From NCBI RefSeq assembly GCF_007753265.1, contig NZ_CP036349.1:2823363-2887362 (forward strand): 64,000 nt of DNA. Reading direction: 5' to 3'. Of the stretch, positions 45,198 through 55,500 are shown in pieces (position 1 is the first letter of the stretch; each line of letters starts with the position of its first letter). The notes beneath the pieces were generated by a model. It did no database searches. It saw nothing but the letters and a program-made list of their open reading frames with translations, and had not been told where the DNA came from. The translations under genes were made by a program, and so were the position numbers. This DNA is from Botrimarina mediterranea. GTDB lineage: Bacteria > Planctomycetota > Planctomycetia > Pirellulales > Lacipirellulaceae.

Positions 45198-47705
45198 ATG
45201 AGGACTTCATTGCTGTCCCGCCGGGCGGTTTTGCTCTCGGCAATGATCCTTGGCTTCGCAGCCCCGCAGAGTTGCCCCGCCGCGGGTTACGAGGTTCGGG
45301 TCGTGTCGTTCGATCGGGTGACGCTCGAAGACGACTTCTGGCTGCCGCGTCTGCGGACCCAGCGACAGGTGCTGGTGCCGTACGCCTTCGAGCACACGGG
45401 TGAGGCGCTCGCCGATCTCGCAGCCGCCGGTGAGTTGCTGGCCGGTGATACGCCCGCTGAATTGCCCCCGCCGCACCGCTTTCGGACGAGCGACCTCTAT
45501 AAGGTGGTCGAGGGCGCCGCCTATCTGTTGGCGATCGACCGCGACCCGGCCCTCGAGGCTCAGATCGACCGCGTCGTCGAGGTCGTCGCGGCCGCCCAGG
45601 AGCCCGATGGCTATCACGGCGCCACACGAACGCTCTACCCGCACCTCGCGATCGACATGATGGGCGACGGCCGCTACGCGTACGTCGATCACAGTCACGA
45701 GCTCTACATCGTCGGGCACCTCTACGAGGCGGCGGTCGCTTACTTCCATGCAACCGGCAAACGCACACTGCTCGACGTCGCCGACAAGAACGCCCGGCAC
45801 GTCCGCCGCGTCTTCTTCGAGGGCGACGCCAAGTACAACCACGGCAAGCCCGTCCTCCGCGCTCCGGGTCACGAAGAGATCGAGCTGGCGCTGGTGCGAC
45901 TCGCCGAGGCGACGGGCGACCCGATCCACCTCGACACGGCCAAGAAGTTCCTCGACATCCGCGGCGTCACGTACGTGCCGGATGGCGAGGGGGTCAATTC
46001 GCCGAGCTACGCCCAACAGCACCGGCCCGTCGCCGAGCAGCGGAAGCCGGCCGGCCACGCGGTGCGCGCGACCTACCTCTATGCGGGCATGGCGGACGTC
46101 GGCGCCAAGCTCGGCGACGACCGCTACAACGCGGCGCTCGACGCCATCTGGGAGGACATCGTCGACACCCGCATGCACCTTACCGGCGGGCTCGGCGCCG
46201 TGCACGGCATCGAGGGCTTCGGCCCCGAGTTCGAGCTGCCGAACGCCGACGCCTTCGACGAGACCTGCGCCGGCGTGGGCAACGTGCTGTTCAACTGGCG
46301 GATGTTCTTGCTGCACAAGAACGCCAAGTTCCTCGACGTCGCCGAGGTCGCCCTTTACAACAACACCCTCGCCGGCGTGAATCTGGCCGGCGACCGCTTC
46401 TTCTACGTCAATCCGCTGGCGGCCGACGGGTTCCGCCCCTTCAACCACGGCCACGCCGGCCGCGCGCCGTGGTTCGGCACCGCCTGCTGCCCGACGAACC
46501 TGGCGCGGCTCATCCCACAGGTCCCGGGCATGATGTTCGCCCAGGACGACGAGGGTTTGCTGGCGTGCCTCTACGCCTCGGGTCGCACCCGGGTCACGAT
46601 CCATGACGTCGCGACGGAGGTGATCGAAGAGACGGCGTATCCGTACGACGGCGCCGTGCAGCTGACGCTGCGACCCGAGAAGCCGGTGCGTTTCGCACTG
46701 CGGATGCGCGTGCCGACGTGGACGACCGATCGCTTTGTCCCCGGTGAGCTCTACAAATACGCCAAGAGTGAATCGCCTAGGGTCGATGTTTTCGTGAATG
46801 ACAAGCCGGTCGAGGTGACGACGGCGAACGGGTTTGTCTCCATCGAAAGAGAATGGTCCGCGGGCGATCGTATCCGACTCGAACTACCGATGCCGGTGCG
46901 TTACAGCACCTGTCGCGAAGAGGTCGAAGCCAACCGCGGGCGTGTCGCCGTGACGCGCGGGCCGTTGGTCTATTGCGCCGAGGCCGCCGACAACGAGGCC
47001 CACACCTCGACATACATGGTCCCTCCCTCGGCGATGACCGCGGAGACCGAGGTATCGCCTGCCGCCATTAACGGCCACAGCACTCGCGCGATTACGGTCA
47101 AAGCAGAGCGCCTTACAGAAAAGGGCGACCTCGAAGCGACTCCGCTGCGGCTTGTGCCCTATTACGCTTGGAACAACCGCGGCGTCGGTTCGATGGCGGT
47201 CTGGATGCCCGACAACGCCGAGACCCTCCGCGCCGGCGCGCTGGTCGTAGACGACAACGCCAAGCGGTTCGCTTCTGCTAAAGCGTCGCAAACCTTTGCA
47301 GGCGACACCGAAGCGGCCCTCATTGATGGCCTGTTGCCGAGCCATTCGTTCGACACCTCGATCCCGCGTTGGACCAGCTGGCCCGCGCGTGGCGAGGCTC
47401 AGACGCTCGAGTTCGAGCTCGCCGAGCCGACGCCGCTCCGCACGGTCGAGGTCTACTGGTACGACGACCACGGCGGCGTGCAGACCCCCGCCCGCTGGGA
47501 GCTGGAAGTTGCGGAGGAGGGAGCCGAGTGGCGTCCGTACCCCCTATACAACACCGACGCCTACGGCGTCGATCAGGACCAGTTCAACGTCGTCCACCCC
47601 GCCGAGCCGCTGACAGCGACCCGCCTGCGACTCCGAGTCTGGCCGAAACCCGACGCCGCAGCGGGGGTCCTCGAGTTCGTCGTGCGACCTGAATCGAGCC
47701 GCTGA
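45198..47705 (+). CDS. GH127 (DUF1680) beta-L-arabinofuranosidase
   Basis: Secreted 835-residue glycosidase. The signal peptide starts at ATG 45198; an in-frame GTG at 45180 would add six residues. The (alpha/alpha)6 domain shows DDFWLPRLRTQRQVLVPYAF, YVDHSHELYIVGHLYEAAVA and HLTGGLGAVHGIEGFGPEF. The zinc/catalytic site is present: Glu355 and Cys357 in DETCAGVGN, and Cys430-Cys431 in TACCPTNLARL, where the zinc-bound cysteine is the nucleophile in characterised GH127 enzymes. A beta-sandwich C-terminal part includes LEFELAEPTPLRTVEVYWYD. Expected role: removal of beta-L-arabinofuranose, for example from extensin-type glycoproteins or arabinans. Confidence 0.9.
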   Translation: MRTSLLSRRAVLLSAMILGFAAPQSCPAAGYEVRVVSFDRVTLEDDFWLPRLRTQRQVLVPYAFEHTGEALADLAAAGELLAGDTPAELPPPHRFRTSDLYKVVEGAAYLLAIDRDPALEAQIDRVVEVVAAAQEPDGYHGATRTLYPHLAIDMMGDGRYAYVDHSHELYIVGHLYEAAVAYFHATGKRTLLDVADKNARHVRRVFFEGDAKYNHGKPVLRAPGHEEIELALVRLAEATGDPIHLDTAKKFLDIRGVTYVPDGEGVNSPSYAQQHRPVAEQRKPAGHAVRATYLYAGMADVGAKLGDDRYNAALDAIWEDIVDTRMHLTGGLGAVHGIEGFGPEFELPNADAFDETCAGVGNVLFNWRMFLLHKNAKFLDVAEVALYNNTLAGVNLAGDRFFYVNPLAADGFRPFNHGHAGRAPWFGTACCPTNLARLIPQVPGMMFAQDDEGLLACLYASGRTRVTIHDVATEVIEETAYPYDGAVQLTLRPEKPVRFALRMRVPTWTTDRFVPGELYKYAKSESPRVDVFVNDKPVEVTTANGFVSIEREWSAGDRIRLELPMPVRYSTCREEVEANRGRVAVTRGPLVYCAEAADNEAHTSTYMVPPSAMTAETEVSPAAINGHSTRAITVKAERLTEKGDLEATPLRLVPYYAWNNRGVGSMAVWMPDNAETLRAGALVVDDNAKRFASAKASQTFAGDTEAALIDGLLPSHSFDTSIPRWTSWPARGEAQTLEFELAEPTPLRTVEVYWYDDHGGVQTPARWELEVAEEGAEWRPYPLYNTDAYGVDQDQFNVVHPAEPLTATRLRLRVWPKPDAAAGVLEFVVRPESSR

Positions 47706-47720
47706 GCGGCTTCGGGCCGC
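47706..47720 (+). terminator. Short hairpin directly after the GH127 stop
   Basis: GCGGC-TTCGG-GCCGC forms a 5-bp stem immediately after the stop codon, with no T-run. Weak terminator candidate. From here to 47979 no gene is visible. Confidence 0.4.
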
Positions 47721-47979
47721 ACTGGTCATGAACACCCGTCCAGATGCCCCTCTCAAGGCCCCGGGAGGCCCCAGAATCGCCTCAAACCGTCCGCGACGAC
47801 GTTAAGCCCACCTACCGCGCCGAACCCATCAGAAGGCCTCCTAGCGGCTCCTGGGTGGGCCCCAGTGAGAGGGGTCTGGTAAGGCACGCCCCCGGGGTCA
47901 TTGGCCCGTCGAACCTAGACGACCGTCGAACGTCGGGCCCGTCGATTGAGAAGTCGGCCTAGGCCAGCAATCGACGCAG

Positions 47980-48032
47980 CGGAGGACAAGGGATTCGAAC
48001 CCTCAACCGGTTTCCCGGCAACTGATTTCGAG
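47980..48032 (-). pseudogene. 3' half of a tRNA-Ser(CGA) gene, likely attachment-site scar
   Basis: Read on the minus strand this is the 3' part of a class II tRNA: anticodon loop CTCGAAA (48032-48026, anticodon CGA, serine), anticodon-stem 3' arm TCAGT, a long variable arm (GCCGG-GAAA-CCGGT), T-arm with GGTTCGAATCC, and acceptor strand GTCCTCC plus discriminator G (to 47980). The 5' half (acceptor GGAGGAC, D-arm, anticodon-stem 5' strand) is absent: the bases before the loop (TTCAA) do not pair with TCAGT. Such 3' halves are left when a tyrosine-recombinase element integrates into a tRNA gene. Confidence 0.75.
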
Positions 48033-48218
48033 TTGAATTCTGACGGTGAAAACAGCGTGACCCTACCGAGCGCAGCGCCAGGCGCAGCGCCGGGTTCGGT
48101 CCCGCAGAGCGACATCGATCTGCAAGACATTGCTGCTCTATGGCCGGGGCTCGGAGAGAGGGTGCGTGCGGCCGTCGTCGTTCTCATTCGTGCGTCGAGT
48201 GTCCTGCCGAATTTATAG
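47981..48218 (+). pseudogene. Integrase C-terminal tail read through the tRNA fragment
   Basis: An open plus-strand frame runs through the tRNA fragment (DKGFEPSTGFPATDFEL, a typical tRNA read-through) into PQSDIDLQDIAALWPGLGER and VRAAVVVLIRAS, ending at 48218. Its last 40 residues resemble the C-terminal tail of planctomycete tyrosine-type integrases (a LQ.I...WP.L....R..I..L pattern). The catalytic domain is not present. I read it as the remaining end of an integrase gene whose element was lost or rearranged. The resemblance is from memory and needs a search. Confidence 0.45.
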
Positions 48219-48562
48219 AGATTGATCCACACCTTATCGCGTTTAGAGCTAGGCCAGAACTGGCGAGGTGGGAAAGACTTCAGCGGATTCGCCGTTCACT
48301 TTCGGCGCATCGATTGAGCTGACCGCGGTGACGTCGGCGCACCTCAAAAGCGCGAAGAAGTTTCACTTCTCAGCAGATTTAGACGTGACGGAATCAACAC
48401 TCGGCGTGTCGGTCCTACGCAGGTTAGGCTCTTGGCAACTCTCAGAAGTCAATCGACCGATGCGGAACGAAATGCTCCCGAGAGGCGCCGCTAGATAACA
48501 ACCCGCCAGCGTCGGATCCAGCAGGCTCGCCGATCGACGCCTTAGCCCGCCGCGTGAGCAAA
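48219..48562. other. Intergenic region between integration scar and histidine kinase
   Basis: No supported gene. Short frames exist at 48268-48498 and elsewhere but have no ribosome site or recognisable content. Confidence 0.5.
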
Positions 48563-50587
48563 TCAGTTCGCGATCAAAACCTCTCTTGGGGTCGTACTTT
48601 CTGCCGTAACCGGCAAGTACAATCGGAAGGTCGTGCCGACCCCGGCCTCGGACTCACACTCGATCTGGCCGCCGTGCCCCAGGACGACGATGTCGTGTGC
48701 GATTGCAAGACCCTGGCCGGTACCCTTGCCCACCTCCTTGGTAGTAAAGAACGGCTCGAAGATCCGTGAGCGAAGCTCGGGTGGCATGCCACAGCCGGTG
48801 TCCTCGACCTCTACGACAACGTGGTCACTATCAGATCTCGTCCGCACAGTGATCAGCCCTAGCGGATCGTCTTCACTACGTGCCTCGGCTATAGCGTCGC
48901 CCGCGTTGACAATGAGATTCAAGAGGACTTGGCTGATTTCATTCGACATCACCTCAGGCATGGGCAGGTCATCGTCGATGTCGATCTCTACCTCCGCATG
49001 GTACTTCCAGCGGCTACGGGTAATCGTCACCGCACTGCCAACGATAGCGTTCAGGTCAGTAGCGACGTGCTCCCGCTTGCCGGGGTGGGACATCACACGC
49101 ATCGATTGGACGATCTCGGTCACCCGTCGAAGCGCCTCCGAGCAGTCCTCTACTGCTCCATAGGCGTTTCGACGCAGGTGATCCAGGTAGTGAGGGTCGA
49201 TGGTTGGGCGGACGGAGAGCGATTCCGCTACCCCCACCTCGGCAACCGTAAGCAGCGTGGCCAGTCCCTCTTTCAGGTACTCGATGTTGCCCGACGCCGT
49301 CTGGATAGGCGAATTGATCTCGTGCGCGATGCCGGCCGCTAGTTGGCCGACCGAGCGGAGCTTTTCCGCCTGAACGAGCTCACGCCGCAGCCGGTTGAGC
49401 TCGCTTACATCGGTGTAGACGCCCACAAGTCCCCACGGCTGGCTCTGTTGGTCGCGAAGGATCAACGTACTTGCGATCAGCTCCAAACTACGCCCCGATT
49501 CGAGTACTTTGCAGTCGGGAGCGCCGATCACCGCGTGGTGCGATGTGAGGACGGCCCGCTCGGTTTCAATCTTGTTACACCGACTTTGGAAGTCCCACGG
49601 GAGGTCATCATCCGTGATCCCGATGACACGTTCGTGACAGTCGAAGCCGAGTATGCTCGCGAAAGCGGGGTTGCACCCACGGTAGACGCCCTCAAGGTCT
49701 TTCCAAAAGACCGCTGAGGGCAGGCTGTCAAGCAGTGATCGGAGTAGCTCCCGTTCGGCGGTCAGCTCGGCGGTGCGGTCCGCGACCGCAGTCTCCAGCC
49801 CATCATTGACCTTCGCGAGTTCATGCACGGCCCTCCGCTGCTCGACTAACATAGCCCCGGCGTAACCAAGCGTTGCGGCGAGCAACACGAAAATGAGCCG
49901 CTGGCGAGTGTTGAGGCTGTCTGTGTGCGACTCGATAAGGTCCCGCAATCGGTCGCTGGCCTGGAGCATGCGAGCGCGCGCAGGCGAGTCGGTCAGCCGG
50001 CTCAAAATCGCATCACATCTCGTCTGGCTCTGCACGATGAGATGGAGGTGGGCCTTCGCCTCGGCATACTGCGCTTCGCGCCAACGATCCTCTTCGAGGA
50101 CCTTGCCGATCTTGTCCGCAGCCTCGCCATCGAGCTGCCCGGATAGTCGCATAACGAGCCAAGCAATTTCCCCGGCAAAGCGATCGGGGAAAACGACATG
50201 CGTTCTGTTGGGGTCAGCCAAAACCGCGAGCGATTTTCGTCGAACAGCGTGGTGAGTCTTGTAACGCTCGACCAACTCAAGGTCGTCGCGCAGCATTCCC
50301 GGCAGGTCGGTTGGGGTGTAACGGTGCTCCTGAGACTCGATCTTATCGATTTGACTCCTGAGGCCACGCTCAAGATTCGCCAGCGTATCGAAGTTCCACC
50401 GCGATCCGGAATCGATCAAAAGAACTTCGCCGACGACGGCCTCGTGATATTGGATCGCCGACTCCAGAGCACCTCGATCGCTCAAGAGCACCCCGCTTTC
50501 GCCGCCCATCACTGACGAAAAGGCGATCCCGATCACTGCGGCCGCGAACAGCGCAAGTGGCATCCGACTTTTACAACGGCTAGTCAT
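48563..50587 (-). CDS. PAS-domain sensor histidine kinase with periplasmic helical sensor
   Basis: Membrane-bound 674-residue sensor kinase. A first membrane segment (10-28) and a second (about 230-250) bracket a helical periplasmic region (30-225; LERGLRSQIDKIESQEH, YKTHHAVRRKSLAVL) that resembles all-helical DAHL-type ligand domains. A coiled-coil linker and one PAS domain (about 280-400; LDSLPSAVFWKDLEGVYRGC) follow, then the HisKA-like core GIAHEINSPIQ with phospho-acceptor His422, and the ATPase with NLIVNAGDAIAEA (N box), VEDTGCGMPPE (G1) and GKGTGQGLAIAHDI (G2). Its ATG overlaps the stop of the cytochrome c peroxidase gene (ATGA), so expression is coupled. No regulator lies downstream; the receiver protein at 52118 is the nearest partner. 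Confidence 0.88.
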   Translation of the reverse strand: MTSRCKSRMPLALFAAAVIGIAFSSVMGGESGVLLSDRGALESAIQYHEAVVGEVLLIDSGSRWNFDTLANLERGLRSQIDKIESQEHRYTPTDLPGMLRDDLELVERYKTHHAVRRKSLAVLADPNRTHVVFPDRFAGEIAWLVMRLSGQLDGEAADKIGKVLEEDRWREAQYAEAKAHLHLIVQSQTRCDAILSRLTDSPARARMLQASDRLRDLIESHTDSLNTRQRLIFVLLAATLGYAGAMLVEQRRAVHELAKVNDGLETAVADRTAELTAERELLRSLLDSLPSAVFWKDLEGVYRGCNPAFASILGFDCHERVIGITDDDLPWDFQSRCNKIETERAVLTSHHAVIGAPDCKVLESGRSLELIASTLILRDQQSQPWGLVGVYTDVSELNRLRRELVQAEKLRSVGQLAAGIAHEINSPIQTASGNIEYLKEGLATLLTVAEVGVAESLSVRPTIDPHYLDHLRRNAYGAVEDCSEALRRVTEIVQSMRVMSHPGKREHVATDLNAIVGSAVTITRSRWKYHAEVEIDIDDDLPMPEVMSNEISQVLLNLIVNAGDAIAEARSEDDPLGLITVRTRSDSDHVVVEVEDTGCGMPPELRSRIFEPFFTTKEVGKGTGQGLAIAHDIVVLGHGGQIECESEAGVGTTFRLYLPVTAESTTPREVLIAN

Positions 50588-51666
50588 GCCGACCGTCCCT
50601 TGAGAACACCCGTCAGACTGCGTAGGAACTCGACGAGGCGGTCGACTTCCGCCTCGTCGGGTTCAACGCCGACTTGGATGCGCAGCATCACTCTGACAGC
50701 GTCGGGCAGGGTTGCGGCGGAACCGTCGTGGAAGTAAGGGCCGGTCAGTTCGGCGTTGCGGAGAGAGGGCACACGGAAGACGTGTTTGTCGTGGCTGTCC
50801 TGGGTGTGGTTGAAACGTCCCAAATCAATGCGACGGAACGTCTGCGCTGCCTCGAAATACTCGCGCATCACGCCCAATCTTTGGAAGAGGTTTCCGCCAA
50901 ACGCCCGACCCTGGTGGCAAGAAATGCAGCCATGCTGCTCGAACAAATGAAGTCCTTCGAGCGCCTTGATCGGCATAGCCTGCCGGTCGCCAAGGAGCCA
51001 CCGATCGATGGGCGCGTCGATCGTGATGAGGGACTCCTCGAACGCAACGATCGCTTGCCTCACAAGTTTGGCATCAAGGGGAGCGCCGTAAGCTGTTTCA
51101 AATGCCACCCGATACGAGGCATCCGCATTCAAACGTTCGACGATCTGGCCCCAATCGGAGTCCATCTCGTTTGGGTTGTGGATGGGCCCATCGATCTGCG
51201 CGCTAAGCGTAGGAGCGCGACCATCCCAAAATTGGGACGAGTTGAGGGAAGCGTTCAGCACCGTTGGTGCATTCAACTCACCGAGCCGGTTATCGATCCC
51301 CACTGAGACCACCAGTCCGTCGTCGCCGCCGTGTTTCAGATCGTGGCAGCTCGCGCACGACACGGTACCGTCACGCGACAGGATCGGGTCGTGGAACAGC
51401 CGGTCGCCGAGCCGCACCGCAGCCCAGTTGAGCCCGCTGGGAGCGACTAGCGGCGTGAGTTTTGCATCGTGCTTCGACGCCAGCGCTAGAATCTCGCGGG
51501 CAGATTCGATTTGCGCCCCCTCCTCGCAAGCACCAAGCCACAGGAATACCGCCATCAGAGCGCCTGTGACGCAACCGACAACGGCCGGGCTCGACGTCAG
51601 ATAGCGTGAGTGAGGCACAGCGATCGTCGAGGGATGGCGCACCATAGGCGGACCGTGAATGCGCAT
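50584..51666 (-). CDS. Di-haem cytochrome c peroxidase (CcpA/MauG family)
   Basis: Exported di-haem peroxidase reducing H2O2 with electrons from cytochrome c. Two haem motifs are visible, TVSCASCHDLKHGGDD and HGCISCHQGRAFGGN, with LGDRLFHDPILSRDG, LNAPTVLNASLNSSQFWDGR and FRVPSLRNAELTGPYFHDGS, all typical of the family. The N-terminus has a hydrophobic segment ending LWLGACEEG, either a lipobox or a cleavage site. The frame opens with TTG at 51735; ATG at 51666 (360 residues) or 51645 are more natural starts. It precedes and overlaps the sensor kinase gene, suggesting that peroxidase function and signalling are linked. Confidence 0.87.
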   Translation of the reverse strand: MRIHGPPMVRHPSTIAVPHSRYLTSSPAVVGCVTGALMAVFLWLGACEEGAQIESAREILALASKHDAKLTPLVAPSGLNWAAVRLGDRLFHDPILSRDGTVSCASCHDLKHGGDDGLVVSVGIDNRLGELNAPTVLNASLNSSQFWDGRAPTLSAQIDGPIHNPNEMDSDWGQIVERLNADASYRVAFETAYGAPLDAKLVRQAIVAFEESLITIDAPIDRWLLGDRQAMPIKALEGLHLFEQHGCISCHQGRAFGGNLFQRLGVMREYFEAAQTFRRIDLGRFNHTQDSHDKHVFRVPSLRNAELTGPYFHDGSAATLPDAVRVMLRIQVGVEPDEAEVDRLVEFLRSLTGVLKGRSA

Positions 51667-52117
51667 TTGGAACTGCCTAAAGCTACGCCAATCGACAAGC
51701 ACCCGCCGTGCAGCTTGATGCGTGGTTTGCCGCAAAGCAGGCCGTGCCGCCAGTCGCGGTGGCGCCTACCGCGCTACGCCTGTCTATCGGACGTGATGCG
51801 CTAACGATTGGCGCGACTGCAAGATTTCCGCGGTTGCGACGGAAGTCCACATGCGGAAATCTCCCCCGAGGGGCGCTTAACGAGTTACTTGACGGTTCAG
51901 CGGTTGTAACGCCTCTCGAACTGTAGCGTCTGTCAAGCGCGCAGCGGCCACTCTTACCGCTCCGACCGGCCGTTGCGAAAGACTACGGCCAACCACATCA
52001 ACACCCAAAAAAAGCACCGCCGTCGGGAGTCCACATCCCCGCACCCTACATTTCTCTTGCTTGCATTGGCCCGATCGGTTGGCAGTTGAACGTCGCTATA
52101 GCGGTAGGAGATGCGAT
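51667..52117. other. Divergent control region between peroxidase-kinase and receiver-kinase operons
   Basis: No gene seen. Both operons must be driven from here. A short direct repeat, AGTCCACAT, occurs at about 51844 and 52029. The receiver gene has a strong AGGAG 7 nt before its ATG. No sigma-70 box is convincing. Confidence 0.45.
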
Positions 52118-52498
52118 ATGTCGGTATCTGTCCTGTTCGTCGATGATGACGCACCGATGCTCCGCGCCCTAAAGCGCGAGTTCTCATACGAGTACGATCT
52201 CTCCGTAGCCTACTCCGCCGCGGAAGCTCAAACGTTGATAAGCGGGCATCGACGCTTCGACGTTGTCATCAGCGACGTGACGATGCCTGGAATGAACGAG
52301 CTCGAGTTTATCGACCGGGCAGCGCCGCAGAATCCGCACACATCGTTCATCGTGCTCACGGGCAACGGCGAAGAAGAGACGCTCAAACGAGCCTGCTCAA
52401 TGCCTGCGGTCGTCCGCGTCCTAACGAAGCCTGCGAGCCGTGAGTTGATTCTAGAGGCGATTGGCGAGGCAGTGAGCCGGAAGAGTCTGTGCCCATAA
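52118..52498 (+). CDS. Stand-alone response-regulator receiver protein
   Basis: A 126-residue CheY-like receiver without output domain. The acidic pocket is in SVLFVDDDAPML (Asp9-Asp11), the phospho-acceptor is Asp53 in FDVVISDVTMPGM, the switch Thr is in FIVLTGNG and the conserved Lys is in VLTKPAS. NELEFI replaces the usual DGLEFL after the acceptor, and the region before VLTK reads CSMPAVVRV. ATG 52118 has AGGAG at 7 nt. It starts a two-gene unit with the kinase 22 bp downstream and probably serves that kinase, the one at 48563, or both as a phospho-relay or sink. Confidence 0.9.
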   Translation: MSVSVLFVDDDAPMLRALKREFSYEYDLSVAYSAAEAQTLISGHRRFDVVISDVTMPGMNELEFIDRAAPQNPHTSFIVLTGNGEEETLKRACSMPAVVRVLTKPASRELILEAIGEAVSRKSLCP

Positions 52499-52520
52499 CC
52501 ATTGTAAGGTTACGCAGCTG

Positions 52521-55500
52521 ATGAGTGCTTCAATCCAAAGGCGTTCCGCTCTTGTTGGCCTGGCGCTCGTCGGCTTGCTGTCTGCGTTCTCGATCGCGGC
52601 GGCGGAAACTCGCTGGCCTAGCGGGACCCGGATCGACCACGACGGTAATCGCAAGAACCTTCTCGTCTTCATCCATCCGCGCTGTCGATGCAGCCGCAAC
52701 ATCCTTGATCATGTGCTGAGCGTCACCGAGACGACAGGTGTGCCTACAAAGACGACGTTCGTCTTCTATTGTCCTGTCGGCCAACCCCATGAGTGGGCCA
52801 AGAATGAATTGTGGGACCGGCTCGACGACGACGTCAGGCACACGCTCCTCGTCGACCGCGGCGGAATCGAGGCGGAACGGTTCAATGCCTCTTCTTCCGG
52901 GCATTGCCTCCTCTTCGATAACAACCGACGTCTGCTCTTCAGCGGCGGCCTTGTTGCGGGGAAAGACGGAATGCCGTCGCCTCCAGCCCTCGATGCGCTG
53001 GGGACGCACTTGTCGGGACGCCGCGAAGCGGTCTCTGCATTTCCGGTTGTTGGCTGCGATTTGCAAGAGCAATCATTTCTTTCCGAGTACGACTTCTTCA
53101 CGAATTACGGCAACTACATGCCGCGAATCCACTGTCTCCAAACGGCGGAGGGAAGGCCGGACTGGGCGTGGATCGTCACGCTGATCGTGCTGAACATCAC
53201 CGTCCTGGTGGGATACGCAAAGATCATGCGCACTTGGCGGGCGTGCTATCTGGCGGAGGAGGAGCGTGATCGCGACCCCAAGCTGATGGATTTGGCCTGG
53301 ATCTTCTTCTTCTGTGGAATCTCTGGGTATGGCATCTCCACAGTCATCTTCTTTTGGCCAGCCTATCGGCTCCTGGCGCTATTTCTACTCCTGCTGGCGA
53401 TCGTGACGTGGAGATTCGCCTACGACCTGAAGCCGTTTGAAGAGTCTTTCTCCGCGAAGCGCGTAGGACGCCAAACGAGGGAGTCGCTAGAAGAGGAGAT
53501 CGCCGAGTCCGTTGCCCGCGAGTCAGAAAGTCGAGAAGCCTACCGTGTGTCGCAGGCGATACTTGACTCGCTGCCATCTCACGTCTGCATATTGAATACA
53601 CGGGGCGAGGTCATCCTGACTAACGCAAGGTGGAACCGGTTCGCCGTAAATAATGGCGGTGACGAGGCCTACCTCCTTGCTAACTACCTCGACATTTGCC
53701 GATCGGCGACGGGTGAATGCCGTTCTAACGCGTTAGCGCTAGCGGAAGCGATCGAACGGATCATCTCCGAAGGCTCGGGGAGCTACACGGCGGAATACGC
53801 CTGTCACTCAGAACATCAGCAGCGTTGGTTTGAGGTCTGCGTGATGCCCGTCGAGAAGCACTTAGAGGGAGCAACCATTGTTACTCATACGGACATCACG
53901 AGTCGTGTGCTTGCAGAGAAAGAAGCTCAAGCACAACGGGAGGAGGCCGAGCGGTTGGCCCTTGTCGCCAAGTACACCGATAACGCCGTTGTCATTACCG
54001 ACCATGAAGTACGAATCGAATGGGTAAACGATGGCTTCACTCGCTTGACGGGATTCACACTTGATGAGGTGAGGGGCAAGGTTCCTGGTGAGGTGCTCCA
54101 AGGCGTTAACACGGACCAGTCCACTGTCGAGTTCATGGCCGAACGAATCTCTCGCAAACAGGGGTTCGACGTGGAAATCGTCAACTACAGCAAGGCCGGG
54201 AAAGAATACTGGCTTGCGATGGAGGTGAGACCGATTGAAGACGCGAACGGGAAGGTCAACAAGTTCATTGCAATCGAAAGCGACATCACCGACCGGAAAC
54301 GCCGCGAACAGGAACTTGCTGACCTAAACCGTGAGCTCTCAGAACAAAACGAGGTGATCTGCACTGAGCGTCGTCTGCTGACGACGATCATTGATAGCCT
54401 GCCTCAGGCGATCTTCTGGAAGGACCAATCTTCGACATACGTTGGTTGCAATTCGGTCTTCGCCGAGTTGGTCGGAATGCGGAGTCCTGCTGATATCGCG
54501 GGAAGGACCGATTTCGATCTGGCCTGGAGCCAAGACGATGCCCTGCAGTACGCGGCGAACGACCGCGAAGTGATTGCGGGCGAACAGGTTATGGTCAACG
54601 TCGAGCAGACGCAATCACTTAGTTGCGGGACACAGAAGACAATCTGGACGAGTAAGACCCCCCTATTCGATGAGCACGGAGCCATTGTTGGGTTGGTTGG
54701 CGCCTTCGCCGACATCACCAATCAAAAGCAGATCGAGCGGCGGCTAGCGCAAGCCGAAAAACTCGAATCCATCGGTCGATTGGCGTCTGGCGTTGCTCAC
54801 GAAATTAACACACCGATGCAGTTCATTGGCTGCAACGTCAGCTACCTTAGCCGGATCGTAGAACAGTGGACGGGGTTGCAGACCGCCGTCAGCGCCTTAC
54901 TCAACAGTGAGGGCAGCGGAGGACTTGAACGGCTCCGCGAGACTCTCCCTAGCGAAGATATCCTCCGGAGCAGTGAAGAAGCACTCGCCGACTGCCGCCT
55001 GGGTGTCGAGCGCGTCTCCGAGATCATCGGCGCGATGAAGGAGTTCGCTCATCCGGGCAGCGACGACAGCATGCCGTTTGACATCAATCGCAGTATCCAG
55101 AATGCCGCCACACTCACTAAGAACGCGACCAAGCAGCACGCGGTCGTCGAACTCGACCTCGCCGAATGTGGGTTAGTGCAGGGGTCGGCGTCGTCGATGA
55201 GCCAAGCACTCGTCAATTTGATCGTCAATGCGGCCGACGCGATCGAGGAAGCCAGCGACGGGGGGATAGTCCCCGGTCACATCACGATCTCCACCCGCCA
55301 GTTTGAAGACCGGGTGGTGGTGCGGGTCGTGGACACGGGGTGCGGCATGAGCTCGGAAGTCGCCGCGCGGGCGTTCGACCCGTTCTTCACGACCAAGGGA
55401 GTTGGCAAGGGAAGCGGCCAGGGTCTGGCCATTGCCTATAACGCCGTTGTCGAGAAGTGCGGCGGTGAGATCAAGGTCGACTCCAACCCGGGAGAGGGAA

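Noticed and set aside
45207-46604. 465-codon minus-strand frame opposite the GH127 gene
   Set aside because: Same GC-bias artefact; the plus-strand frame carries the GH127 catalytic Cys and Glu.
47747-47874. CCCCTCTCA and TGAGAGGGG inverted repeat about 110 bp apart, considered as element ends
   Set aside because: Only 9 bp, no transposase between them and no target duplication seen.
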